Source: Nitrospira sp. (GTDB lineage: Bacteria; Nitrospirota; Nitrospiria; Nitrospirales; Nitrospiraceae). From it: a stretch of DNA of 64,000 bases. The position numbers and the translations under genes were made by a program. The DNA lies in assembly GCA_024998645.1 (NCBI GenBank), contig JACOEJ010000001.1:40506-104505 (forward strand), written 5' to 3'. Of the stretch, positions 55,036 to 64,000 are shown one piece after another (the stretch's first letter is position 1; the number at the start of each line of letters is the position of its first letter). The notes under the pieces were generated by a model, which saw only the letters and a list, made by a program, of their open reading frames with translations, had not been told where the DNA came from and did not search any database.

Positions 55036-57410
55036 CGCCGGGCTCCCGGCCATGTCCAATTGCGAATCTCCGGCAGGTCCTCGCCATGTTCGGTGATGTA
55101 TTGTTTGTGTTCGATGAGTTTGTCACGCATCGCCTGCCTCACATAATCGGCGCGGGACCCGTGCAATGGTACCCGGTCGATGACGTCCCCGGCCAGATGA
55201 AAGCGGTCCAGATCGTTCATCACCACCATGTCGAACGGGGTACTCGTCGTGCCTTCCTCCTTGTAGCCCCGCACATGTAAATTCCCATGGTTGGTTCGCC
55301 GGTACGTGAGCCGATGGATCAACCAGGGATAGCCATGGAACGCGAAGATGATCGGCTTATCGACGGTGAAGAGCGCATCGAACTCCTTGTCGCTCAGTCC
55401 ATTGGGATGCTCTCTGGTCGGTTGCAACTTCATGAGATCCACGACGTTGACGACCCGGACCCTCAATTCCGGCAGGTGCTCGTGCAGCAATGCGACCGCC
55501 GCCAGCGTTTCCATCGTCGGCACATCTCCGCAACAAGCCATGACCACGTCCGGTTCGCTGTCCTGGTCGTTGCTCGCCCACTCCCAAATGCCGATACCGG
55601 CCGTGCAATGTTTGATCGCGGAGTCCATGTCCAGCCACTGCGGCGCTGATTGCTTGCCGGCGACGATCACGTTGACGTGGTTGCGGCTGCGCAGGCAATG
55701 GTCCGTGACGGACAACAAGGTGTTGGCATCGGGCGGAAGAAAGACCCGGATCACCTCCGCCTTCTTATTGACGACGTGATCGATAAAACCGGGATCCTGA
55801 TGGCTGAACCCGTTATGGTCCTGCCGCCAGACGTGGGACGACAACAGATAATTGAGCGATGCGATCGGCCGCCGCCAGGGGATGTGGCGGCAGACCTTCA
55901 ACCATTTGGCATGCTGGTTGAACATCGAGTCGATAATGTGGATGAACGCCTCATAGCAGGAAAAGAATCCGTGCCGGCCGGTTAGAAGATAGCCCTCCAG
56001 CCACCCCTGGCACTGGTGCTCGCTGAGCATTTCCATCACCCGACCGTCCGGTGCCAGGTGATCGTCGTACGGATAGCGATCCGCCACCCAGGCGCGATCG
56101 GTCACCTCCAGGACATCCTGCCAGCGATTCGAGTTGTTCTCATCCGGGCTGAAGAGGCGGAAGTTGCGGCTGTCCATATTGATTTTCATCGTATCGCGCA
56201 GGAACTGTCCCATGAGACGGGTGGACTCCGCGTCAACCCCGCCCGGCTTGATCACCTTGACGGCGTACGTGCGGAAATCCGGCAGGCGCAAATCCTTGAG
56301 GAGGAGCCCGCCGTTGGTCTGGGGATTGGCGCTCATGCGACGCGCCTTCTTAGGTGCGAGCTCTGCGAGTTCCGGCTTGAGTCGTCCGGCCTTGTCGAAC
56401 AACTCCCTCGGTTTGTAGCTCTTCATCCACTTTTCAAGAATCTTGATGTGCCCCGGCTTACCCATATCGCCCATGGGCACCTGGTGAGAGCGCCAGTAAT
56501 CCTCCGCTCGCTTGCCATCGATCAACTTCGGACAGGTCCAGCCCTTCGGCGAGCGCAGGACGATCATCGGCCATCGCGGACGGCCGGTGAATCTTTTCGT
56601 GCGGGCTGCGCGCTGAATCTTCTTGATCTCCGCGACGACGGCATCCAGCGTAGCCGCCATGAGTTGATGCATCGTGCGGGGATCCCGCCCTTCGACGAAA
56701 TAGGGCCTGTAGCCGTACCCGCGAAACAGCTGATCCAGTTCCTCGTGGCTGATTCGGGCCAGGACCGTGGGATTCGCAATCTTGTATCCGTTCAGATGAA
56801 GGATGGGCAGTACCGCACCGTCCGTAGCGGGATTCAGAAACTTGTTCGAATGCCAACTCGTCGCAAGCGGACCGGTTTCCGCTTCGCCGTCGCCGACCAC
56901 GCAAGCGGCAATAAGGTCGGGATTGTCGAACACGGCCCCATAGGCATGCGACAACGAATACCCTAACTCGCCGCCTTCATGGATGGAACCCGGCGTTTCC
57001 GGCGCCACGTGACTCGGGATACCGCCGGGAAATGAAAACTGTTTAAAAAGCCGCTTCATCCCCGTTTCGTCCTGCGAGATGTTCGGATAGACCTCGCTGT
57101 AGGTGCCTTCCAGATAGGCATTCGCCACAATTCCAGGACCGCCGTGCCCCGGACCGGTGATATTGATCATATCCAGGTCGTGCTGCGTGATCACCCGGTT
57201 CAAATGCATATAGATAAAGTTGAGCCCCGGCGTGGTTCCCCAGTGCCCCAATAGCCGCGGCTTGATGTGCGCACGCGTCAGCGGCTTCTTCAGGAGCGGG
57301 TTATCGTAGAGATAGATCTTACCGACCGACAGGTAGTTCGCCGCCCGCCAATAGGCATCCATCTTCTTGAGCAGATCCTGTTTGAGCGGTTTCTTCTTTG
57401 TCAGCAGCAT
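55032..57410 (-). CDS. xfp: Phosphoketolase
   Basis: [96 protein letters not shown]-type region. Confidence 0.96.
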   Translation of the reverse strand: MLLTKKKPLKQDLLKKMDAYWRAANYLSVGKIYLYDNPLLKKPLTRAHIKPRLLGHWGTTPGLNFIYMHLNRVITQHDLDMINITGPGHGGPGIVANAYLEGTYSEVYPNISQDETGMKRLFKQFSFPGGIPSHVAPETPGSIHEGGELGYSLSHAYGAVFDNPDLIAACVVGDGEAETGPLATSWHSNKFLNPATDGAVLPILHLNGYKIANPTVLARISHEELDQLFRGYGYRPYFVEGRDPRTMHQLMAATLDAVVAEIKKIQRAARTKRFTGRPRWPMIVLRSPKGWTCPKLIDGKRAEDYWRSHQVPMGDMGKPGHIKILEKWMKSYKPRELFDKAGRLKPELAELAPKKARRMSANPQTNGGLLLKDLRLPDFRTYAVKVIKPGGVDAESTRLMGQFLRDTMKINMDSRNFRLFSPDENNSNRWQDVLEVTDRAWVADRYPYDDHLAPDGRVMEMLSEHQCQGWLEGYLLTGRHGFFSCYEAFIHIIDSMFNQHAKWLKVCRHIPWRRPIASLNYLLSSHVWRQDHNGFSHQDPGFIDHVVNKKAEVIRVFLPPDANTLLSVTDHCLRSRNHVNVIVAGKQSAPQWLDMDSAIKHCTAGIGIWEWASNDQDSEPDVVMACCGDVPTMETLAAVALLHEHLPELRVRVVNVVDLMKLQPTREHPNGLSDKEFDALFTVDKPIIFAFHGYPWLIHRLTYRRTNHGNLHVRGYKEEGTTSTPFDMVVMNDLDRFHLAGDVIDRVPLHGSRADYVRQAMRDKLIEHKQYITEHGEDLPEIRNWTWPGARR

Positions 57411-57426
57411 CGTCTTCTCACCGCTC

Positions 57427-58632
57427 CTATCCCGTCTTAGCCAGTAACGGAAGCACGGATTGCGCAATCTCACGCTCTTCATCCGTATGGATGACACGCA
57501 CGCTCACCCGGCCACCCTCTGTCGAAATCACTGCGTCATTGATCCCGTTGCGCCGGGCATCAATCGTGATGCCGAGAAACCCCAAACCCTCACAAATCCT
57601 GGTGCGGACGACCGGCGAGTGCTCGCCGATTCCGGCACTGAACACCAAGGTGTCCACACCGCCTAACGCGGCGGCCAACGCGCCGATGGCTTTCTTCGCC
57701 TGATAACAAAACAGCGCGACCGCTTCGGCGGCCCGCGGGTCATGCTCCTCCAGGGCGAGTAAATCGCGTATATCAGAACTGCTCTCCGACAGGCCGAGCA
57801 GGCCGGACTCTGAATTGACCATCGTGTGGAATTGCTCCACGGTCAGGCCTTCCGTTCTCGTGAGATAGGACATCAATCCCGGGTCGAGATCGCCAGAGCG
57901 CCGGCTCATAGGCAGACCCGAAGTCGGCGTGAACCCCATGGTCGTCTCGATGCTCTTCCCGCCCAGCACCGCCGTCATGCTGGCCCCGTTGCCCAGATGC
58001 GCGAGAATGATCCGCCCCTCGGCCTCCCCCTGCTTGCCGATTCTGGCCAACTCCTTCATCAGGAACGCATAGGATAGTCCGTGAAAGCCGTACCGTTGGA
58101 TGCCCAGCTTGTCATACCTTCTCGGGATCGCCAGCAGGTGAGCCACGCGCGGCATGTCGCGATGAAAGGCCGTGTCGAAACAGGCGATTTGAGGCACCCG
58201 TGGATAACGCCGGCTGAACACTTCCATGAGACCGATTTCTGCCGGCAGATGTTCCGGATCATAGGGGCTGATTCGCCGCAACTCAGCGATCAATGCCGGA
58301 GTCACCGGCTCAGGCTGGCTGTACTTCATACCGCCATGGACAATGCGATGCCCCGCAGCCAGCAGAGCGGATGCACCGACTCGTTGCTCAATCCGATCCA
58401 GTAGAGGCTCGACACAGGCCGCATGATCAGCCCCCTGTATCGCGATCTGCTCTGTCCGGCTGCTCAGGACATCCGTCATCGACAGCCGGGTGCCGGGCAA
58501 TCCGATGCGTTCGACCTGACCTTCCATGAGACGACGCAGCGGCGGCTTAGCCTCAAACAACGCCAGCTTGATACTGGACGAACCGGCATTGATCGCCAGA
58601 ATTCCAGGAGCCGGCTGAGGCAATGACGACAT
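57427..58632 (-). CDS. ackA: Acetate kinase
   Basis: [70 protein letters not shown]. Confidence 0.96.
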   Translation of the reverse strand: MSSLPQPAPGILAINAGSSSIKLALFEAKPPLRRLMEGQVERIGLPGTRLSMTDVLSSRTEQIAIQGADHAACVEPLLDRIEQRVGASALLAAGHRIVHGGMKYSQPEPVTPALIAELRRISPYDPEHLPAEIGLMEVFSRRYPRVPQIACFDTAFHRDMPRVAHLLAIPRRYDKLGIQRYGFHGLSYAFLMKELARIGKQGEAEGRIILAHLGNGASMTAVLGGKSIETTMGFTPTSGLPMSRRSGDLDPGLMSYLTRTEGLTVEQFHTMVNSESGLLGLSESSSDIRDLLALEEHDPRAAEAVALFCYQAKKAIGALAAALGGVDTLVFSAGIGEHSPVVRTRICEGLGFLGITIDARRNGINDAVISTEGGRVSVRVIHTDEEREIAQSVLPLLAKTG

Positions 58633-59318
58633 CAGGCCCTCCTCTGAAGTGAGGCAGGCAACACCGAACAATCATGGTCGAGCAAGTCACCGATACGCTC
58701 GACCGTCACATCCGGCGACGGATAACGGCCCGGCAGCTGCGGATCCAACGCATAGTGCCCCTGGCGCGGAAGCACGGTCGTCACCCGTGAGCCCCAGGAT
58801 TTTTTCACCGCAGTGAGAATACGTAATTTGTCATCGATCAGCACGTACTGCTGAGCCGGATACCGTTGCGCCACATCGCGTAACTCCTGCTCCTTATGCA
58901 CATAAATCAATACATTCCCCTCAACGGCTTCAAACAATCCCGACCGCTCGACTTTCCTGGGCTGAAACACCGCGTCACCATCGGAAAGAATGACGACCTT
59001 GCCCCACCGCTTGACATGTTCCACGACTGCCAGCGCCTTCGGGTAAAGCCGGTCGGCAAACGGATAATGAATCATGAAGCGAGAGACCGTTAACAGATGG
59101 GGGTCATGGGGATACTCGATGCGGTACTGTTGCAGAGCGCCTAAATAGTCTGCGTAGCCCAGCTTGGCCCGTAACTGTTCGAAAATGATCCAATAGCGTT
59201 GCTGACGCTCGTGCCCGACCTCCTGATCAAGGTAATCCGCGAGATCTTCTGTGACCCGATCGTTGTCCAGCAGCGTGTTATCGACATCAAACAGAAACAC
59301 CATGTCTGATGACGACAT
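58632..59318 (-). CDS. HAD-family hydrolase
   Basis: VFLFDVDNTLLDNDRV...VVILSDGDAVFQPRKVERSGL. Confidence 0.88.
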   Translation of the reverse strand: MSSSDMVFLFDVDNTLLDNDRVTEDLADYLDQEVGHERQQRYWIIFEQLRAKLGYADYLGALQQYRIEYPHDPHLLTVSRFMIHYPFADRLYPKALAVVEHVKRWGKVVILSDGDAVFQPRKVERSGLFEAVEGNVLIYVHKEQELRDVAQRYPAQQYVLIDDKLRILTAVKKSWGSRVTTVLPRQGHYALDPQLPGRYPSPDVTVERIGDLLDHDCSVLPASLQRRA

Positions 59319-59411
59319 AACGAACTCCCTCTCAGACGTAAAGACCCGATACCATGAACCTATCGTCCTTCCAAACTATCAGCCATGGCAGAACTTCGCA
59401 TTGTGGAAGAG

Positions 59412-59427
59412 TGCAAGCAAAAGACCG
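59412..59427 (-). promoter_or_regulatory. Candidate sigma-54 promoter for HAD-ackA-xfp-ftsH-mla run
   Basis: Minus strand CGGTCTTTTGCTTGCA; GG-N10-GC with TTGCA. Confidence 0.6.
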
Positions 59428-59542
59428 GAATGGCTGACAAGAGCAATTCTGTCTCTCAGTAGTCAATTCCAGCAGTTGCCGGAGACCGATACAGATCGAA
59501 CCCTCTCAACAGGGGAGCCTCTCCCCAGCACTCTTTGACGAG

Positions 59543-59561
59543 CTGTAGCGGAATGCGTCAG
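59543..59561 (-). promoter_or_regulatory. Candidate enhancer/UAS palindrome 8
   Basis: CTGTAGCGGAATGCGTCAG; about 117 bp upstream of the minus-strand GG-N10-GC. Confidence 0.6.
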
Positions 59562-59628
59562 TCTCTAAATAATGAACCTTCCGCTCCGACGACGCAACGG
59601 AGGCCGTTTCCTGCCCTGGGTCAGACTT

Positions 59629-62600
59629 TCAGAGGGCACCGGCGGGCACAACAGAGCGCCGCTGCACATGGTAGTACAGCAACGGGATGACGATGAGCGT
59701 GAGCAAGGTCGAAGCCCCCACGCCGAACAGCAGCGACACGGCTAACCCTTGGAAGATGGGATCGAGGATGATCACGAACGCGCCGACCATCAGCGCGGCG
59801 GCCGTCAACAAAATAGGTCTGGTGCGGATCGCACCGGCCGTGATGACGGCTTCCAGCAACGGCACTCCCGCCTGTTCCTGCAACTGGATAAAGTCCACCA
59901 GCAGAATGGAGTTCCTCACGATGATACCGGCAAGCGCAATGAAGCCGATCATGGAGGTCGCGGTGAAATAGGAACCAGTGAGCCAGTGGCCCGGCAGAAT
60001 CCCGATGAGCGTGAGCGGGATCGGCGCCATGATGATGACCGGCGTGAGAAACGATTGGAACTGACCGACGATCAACAGATAGATCAGCAGCATCGCCACT
60101 GCGAATGCGATGCCCATGTCGCGGAACGTTTCATAGGTGATCTGCCACTCCCCGTCCCATTTCATCGCCAGCTTCTCTTCCGACCAGGGTTGTGACGTGT
60201 AATACTGCTCCACTTGATAGCCCTCTGGCGGCCGATACCCTTCCAGTTTCTTTCCGACACCGAGCACCCCATAGACGGGGCTTTCGGCCTTCTCCGCGCC
60301 GGGGCCACCCACATCGGCCACGATATAGACCACCGGCTTCTGATTCTTGTGATAGATCGCCTTCTCCAGCCTCGTCTGCTCCATGGTCAGGAGCTCGGAC
60401 AGTTGCACCATCCCGCCGGTATTCGTCCGCAGGCCGATCTCCCCGATGTGCTCAAGTCCGGTCCGCTCGGCCAAGGGCAGCCGCAACACGATTTGCACCG
60501 GGCTTTTTTCCTGGGGGATGTGGACCAATCCGATCTTCGTACCTTCCAAGGCCATCCGCAACGTATGCACAATTTCCTCGGACGGAATGCCGGCCAGCGC
60601 CGCCTTTGCATGATCAACGGTAAACAGGTACTTCACCTGATCGGCTTCAATATAGTCGTCGACATCAACAACCCCGATCGTAGATTCCATCAACGCCCGG
60701 ATCTCCCGCGCGACAGCGAGTTGCCGGCCATAATCAGGTCCGTATATTTCAGCCACCAGCACCGATTGCACGGGAGGCCCCGGCGGGACTTCGACGACTT
60801 TCACATTGGCCCCGTACGGACGGGCAATCTTCTGCACCTGCGGACGCAGCCGTTGCGCGATCTGATGACTTTGCGCGGAACGCAGACCCTTCGCCACCAG
60901 GTTGATTTGGATATCGGCCTCATGCGGCTGCTCCCGCAGATAATAGTGGCGGACCAATCCATTGAAGTTGAACGGCGAAGCCGTGCCGACATAGGCCTGA
61001 TAGTCCCGCACCTCCGGAACGGTGCTCACGTAGCGGCCGAGCGCCTGCGTGACTCGTGCCGTTTCCTCCAGCGTCGTGCCTTCCGGCATATCCACCACCA
61101 GCTGCAATTCGCTCTTGTTGTCGAACGGCATCATCTTCACCACCACATGCCGGGTATAGAACAATAAGCAGGATCCGACCAGCAGCAGCGCAACGCCCCC
61201 CAAGAACGCATAGGCCAGAATCGGATGAACCAGCAGCGGCGACAGCACTCGCCGGTAGAAGCGAGCGATCAGCCCCTGATCATCCGTTTCATGATCGATC
61301 CCTTTCACGACGGATCCCGGTCGATAGCAGGTCTGGCAAAACCAGGGAATGACGATGAACGCGACGAGCAGCGAAAAGAACATGGCAATGGAGGCATTCA
61401 CCGGAATCGGCCGCATGTAGGGGCCCATCAATCCTGACACGAACGCCATCGGAAGCAGCGCTGCGATGACCGTGAACGTAGCCAGAATCGTGGGATTTCC
61501 GACTTCGTCGACCGCATAGATCGACGCTTCCTGGTGGGGCTTCAGGCGCAACGTCAAATGGCGGTAGGTGTTCTCGACCACGACGATTGCATCGTCCACC
61601 AGGATGCCGATGGAGAAAATCAGCGCAAAGAGCGTGACCCGATTGATCGTGTACCCGATGAGCATGGAAGTGAACAGGGTCAATGCCAGCGTCAGCGGAA
61701 TCGCCAGCGAGACGACAATAGCCGGGCGAAACCCCAGCGTCAGTCCGAGAAAAGCCACGACCGCGGCCACCGCAATGAAGAGATGCCAGAGCAACTCGTC
61801 GGCCTTCTCGCGGGCCGTCTCCCCGTAGTCGCGCGTCACCGTGACGCGTACATCGGCAGGAACAGTCACCCCCTTCATATCCTCAACCTTGCGGATGACG
61901 TTCTCGGCCACGGTGACGGCATTCGTCCCGCCCTGCTTGGCAATCGCCACGGTCACGGCGGGGCTTTGCTCCAGATCGCGCGCCCCGAACCAGACATACT
62001 GCTTCGCCTCATTCGGTCCGTCGGTCACTTCAGCCACCTGCCGGAGATAGACCGGACGTTGCTCATTGATACCAACGACTAAAGATTCCAGATCCGCACG
62101 GGATCGAAGGAATCGCCCCGTTTCCACCAGGAAACTCTGATTGCGGCTATCGAACCGGCCCGTCGGCAAGGCCCGATTCTCGCCGCGGATCACGCCGGCC
62201 ACCTGCAACGGGGTCAGGCCATAGGCTTTCAATCGCGTCGGATCGATCTGTACTCCGAGTTCGCGCGCCCGCCCCCCGACGATGAAGCCGTTGGAAGTCC
62301 CCGGCACTTTCTTGGTCTCTTCCAACACCTGCTCGGCCAGTCGATGGAGTTCAAACTCGCCGTATCGCTGGCTCGACAGTGTGACGGTCACGATCGGCAC
62401 GTCGTTGACGTCTTTCGGCTTCACCAGAAAGGGCTCGGCTCCCGGCGGCAGAAGATCCTGGTTCGACATCAACTTGTCATACAGGTCGACCAGACTCTGC
62501 TCCATCGGCTGGCCGACGTAGAACCGCACGATGATCAGTGCGCCGCCGGGGCGCGAGGTCGAATAGACGTACTCCACGCCTTTGATCTCGGAGATTTTGC

Positions 62601-62829
62601 GCTCGAAGGGCTTGGTCAGCTGTTCTTCGACGATCTTGGCGGAGGCGCCGGGAAAGGATAGCCACACGTCGGCCATCGGGACGACGATCTGCGGCTCTTC
62701 TTCGCGAGGGGTGACGATGATGGCAAACAGGCCCAGCAACAACGCCGCCAGCATGATCAGGGGCGTCAGCTTGCTCCCGATAAACAGAGCCGCGATCCGA
62801 CCACTGAGCCCTGGGCGATACTGGTCCAT
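59629..62829 (-). CDS. RND-family efflux permease (AcrB/heavy-metal type)
   Basis: 1066 aa; GRIAALFIGSKLTPLIMLAALLLGLFAIIVTPREEEPQIVVPMADV; FSIGILVDDAIVVVENTYRH; C-terminal TM repeats. Confidence 0.95.
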   Translation of the reverse strand: MDQYRPGLSGRIAALFIGSKLTPLIMLAALLLGLFAIIVTPREEEPQIVVPMADVWLSFPGASAKIVEEQLTKPFERKISEIKGVEYVYSTSRPGGALIIVRFYVGQPMEQSLVDLYDKLMSNQDLLPPGAEPFLVKPKDVNDVPIVTVTLSSQRYGEFELHRLAEQVLEETKKVPGTSNGFIVGGRARELGVQIDPTRLKAYGLTPLQVAGVIRGENRALPTGRFDSRNQSFLVETGRFLRSRADLESLVVGINEQRPVYLRQVAEVTDGPNEAKQYVWFGARDLEQSPAVTVAIAKQGGTNAVTVAENVIRKVEDMKGVTVPADVRVTVTRDYGETAREKADELLWHLFIAVAAVVAFLGLTLGFRPAIVVSLAIPLTLALTLFTSMLIGYTINRVTLFALIFSIGILVDDAIVVVENTYRHLTLRLKPHQEASIYAVDEVGNPTILATFTVIAALLPMAFVSGLMGPYMRPIPVNASIAMFFSLLVAFIVIPWFCQTCYRPGSVVKGIDHETDDQGLIARFYRRVLSPLLVHPILAYAFLGGVALLLVGSCLLFYTRHVVVKMMPFDNKSELQLVVDMPEGTTLEETARVTQALGRYVSTVPEVRDYQAYVGTASPFNFNGLVRHYYLREQPHEADIQINLVAKGLRSAQSHQIAQRLRPQVQKIARPYGANVKVVEVPPGPPVQSVLVAEIYGPDYGRQLAVAREIRALMESTIGVVDVDDYIEADQVKYLFTVDHAKAALAGIPSEEIVHTLRMALEGTKIGLVHIPQEKSPVQIVLRLPLAERTGLEHIGEIGLRTNTGGMVQLSELLTMEQTRLEKAIYHKNQKPVVYIVADVGGPGAEKAESPVYGVLGVGKKLEGYRPPEGYQVEQYYTSQPWSEEKLAMKWDGEWQITYETFRDMGIAFAVAMLLIYLLIVGQFQSFLTPVIIMAPIPLTLIGILPGHWLTGSYFTATSMIGFIALAGIIVRNSILLVDFIQLQEQAGVPLLEAVITAGAIRTRPILLTAAALMVGAFVIILDPIFQGLAVSLLFGVGASTLLTLIVIPLLYYHVQRRSVVPAGAL

Positions 62830-62838
62830 AGAAATCAG

Positions 62839-63888
62839 CTAGGGCATTGCCGGAGCGGCAATGGAGTTGAGAATCTGCACAGGCGCGCCGTCGATCCCCC
62901 GGCTCCCGTCCAGCAACACCCGCTCACCCACGTTCACACCGGAGAGGATTTCGAGTTGTTGATCAAACCGCCGTCCGGCCTTGATCCAGCGGAGTCGGGC
63001 GACCCGGTCGGCCCCGACGACATAGACACTCGTCAGTTCCCCCCGCTCGACCACAGAGGACGCCGGAATCAGGATCGTGTGACTGATCCCTTTGTCCAGC
63101 TGAAACCGGCCGAACATGCCGGTCTTCAACCCGGCGGTCTTGGGAAGATCGACTTTTACCATGAAGGTATGAGTTTGCGGATCGCCGGCCGGCAGGATCT
63201 GGCTCACCACTCCGCTCAGCGCCTGCGCCGCCAACGCATCGATGAGCACGGGAATCTTGTCTCCCCGGGAAATCGATTTCAGATCGCCTTCCGCCACAGT
63301 CGCCTCCAGGCGGAGTTGGAGAGGGTCTTCCATCTTCAGCAAGGGTTGACCGGGCGACGCCAACTCCCCTGCTTCCACTTTTTTTTCGGTGATCACACCG
63401 TCGAACGGAGCCTTCACCACAGTGTAGCTGAGTTGGGCTAGCACGGCCTTGCGATTCGCCTCGGCAACCTTGAACGTACGGGACGCATTCTCCACTTCCT
63501 GCTTGGAAACGGCCTCATCCTTCAGTAGAGAGTTCATCCTCTTCAGCTGTGTCCTCGCATTCTCCTCTTCCGCCTTGGCGCGCGCCAGATCGGCTTGTAC
63601 ATCGCGGTTATCGAGCTGAATGAGAGTCTGTCCCTTAGAGACACGCGTGCCTTCCCTCACCAATAATGTATCAATCGTGCCTTGGATACGGCTGGAAAGC
63701 ACGGCCTGGAAAATGGGCGTCACCTGCCCGGTGACCTCGACGCGGACCGGTACCTGCGATGACGCAATCTCAACAACCGCAGCCTCAATAGTCGCCTGCG
63801 ATGCTGCCGACACGACAGCGGTAGCCGGCTCCTCTTTGGAACCGCATCCGCTCAGCACCAGAAGCGCTGCGATAAGCCAACGTTTCAC
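62839..63888 (-). CDS. RND efflux periplasmic adaptor (lipoprotein)
   Basis: Lipobox VLSGC; SRIQGTIDTLLVREGTRVSKGQTLIQLDNRDVQADLARAKAEEENA; PFDGVITEKKVEAGELASPGQPLLKMED. Confidence 0.94.
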   Translation of the reverse strand: MKRWLIAALLVLSGCGSKEEPATAVVSAASQATIEAAVVEIASSQVPVRVEVTGQVTPIFQAVLSSRIQGTIDTLLVREGTRVSKGQTLIQLDNRDVQADLARAKAEEENARTQLKRMNSLLKDEAVSKQEVENASRTFKVAEANRKAVLAQLSYTVVKAPFDGVITEKKVEAGELASPGQPLLKMEDPLQLRLEATVAEGDLKSISRGDKIPVLIDALAAQALSGVVSQILPAGDPQTHTFMVKVDLPKTAGLKTGMFGRFQLDKGISHTILIPASSVVERGELTSVYVVGADRVARLRWIKAGRRFDQQLEILSGVNVGERVLLDGSRGIDGAPVQILNSIAAPAMP

Positions 63889-63914
63889 TCGACTCTCCCC
63901 GCCTCATCAACTTT

Positions 63915-64000
63915 CTACTCTTGTACACCTAACTTCCTCAGAAGCGCCATCATCGGACACCAGCCCGTAAACGCCGACTGAATCAAGTTCGCCGCCACAA
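63915..64000 (-). CDS. C-terminal fragment of DUF2892/YgaP-like protein (start outside window)
   Basis: Minus strand VAANLIQSAFTGWCPMMALLRKLGVQE*. Confidence 0.7.
   Translation of the reverse strand, partial: VAANLIQSAFTGWCPMMALLRKLGVQE

Noticed and set aside
56016-56966. 316-aa + strand ORF
   Set aside because: Antisense to phosphoketolase.
1-64000. CRISPR arrays, tRNA/rRNA genes, intact transposases, phage genes
   Set aside because: No regularly spaced direct repeats, cloverleaf-like sequences or transposase/integrase motifs recognised by eye; tRNAscan-SE, CRISPR finder and ISfinder searches would be decisive.

Overview
This 64 kb window has a dense bacterial gene layout. I infer a Nitrospira-like organism from protein style and the abundance of small c-type cytochromes; this was not tested. 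About 70 CDSs can be supported. They include a HAD/ATPase fusion, an AMP-ligase/ACP/acyltransferase fusion, a two-component block with CheB/CheR-PAS, and many stress or redox genes: USPs, Hsp20, CbpA/CbpM, thioredoxin, dodecin, hemerythrin, OsmC, DsrE, PPK2 and FtsH. There are about 12 c-type cytochromes with CXXCH motifs, a sulfite-oxidase-type molybdoenzyme, phosphoketolase plus acetate kinase, Mla-type lipid transport, a P-type ATPase and an RND efflux pair. The most notable finding is an apparent hidden regulon. Eight upstream regions each carry a 19-bp imperfect palindrome (approximate consensus CTGTCGCAnnnTGCGACAG) placed about 83-127 bp upstream of a GG-N10-GC sigma-54-type promoter. 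Together they would place most stress, redox and energy operons in the window under one unidentified enhancer-binding protein. Also notable are three scattered paralogues of a small winged-helix-like protein (motif WNxVFxAxDxLxRxG), several decaying genes (in-frame TAG, frameshifts, truncation), and MlaC separated from MlaDEF by about 35 kb yet sharing the same predicted promoter type. No tRNA, rRNA, CRISPR array or intact transposon was recognised.
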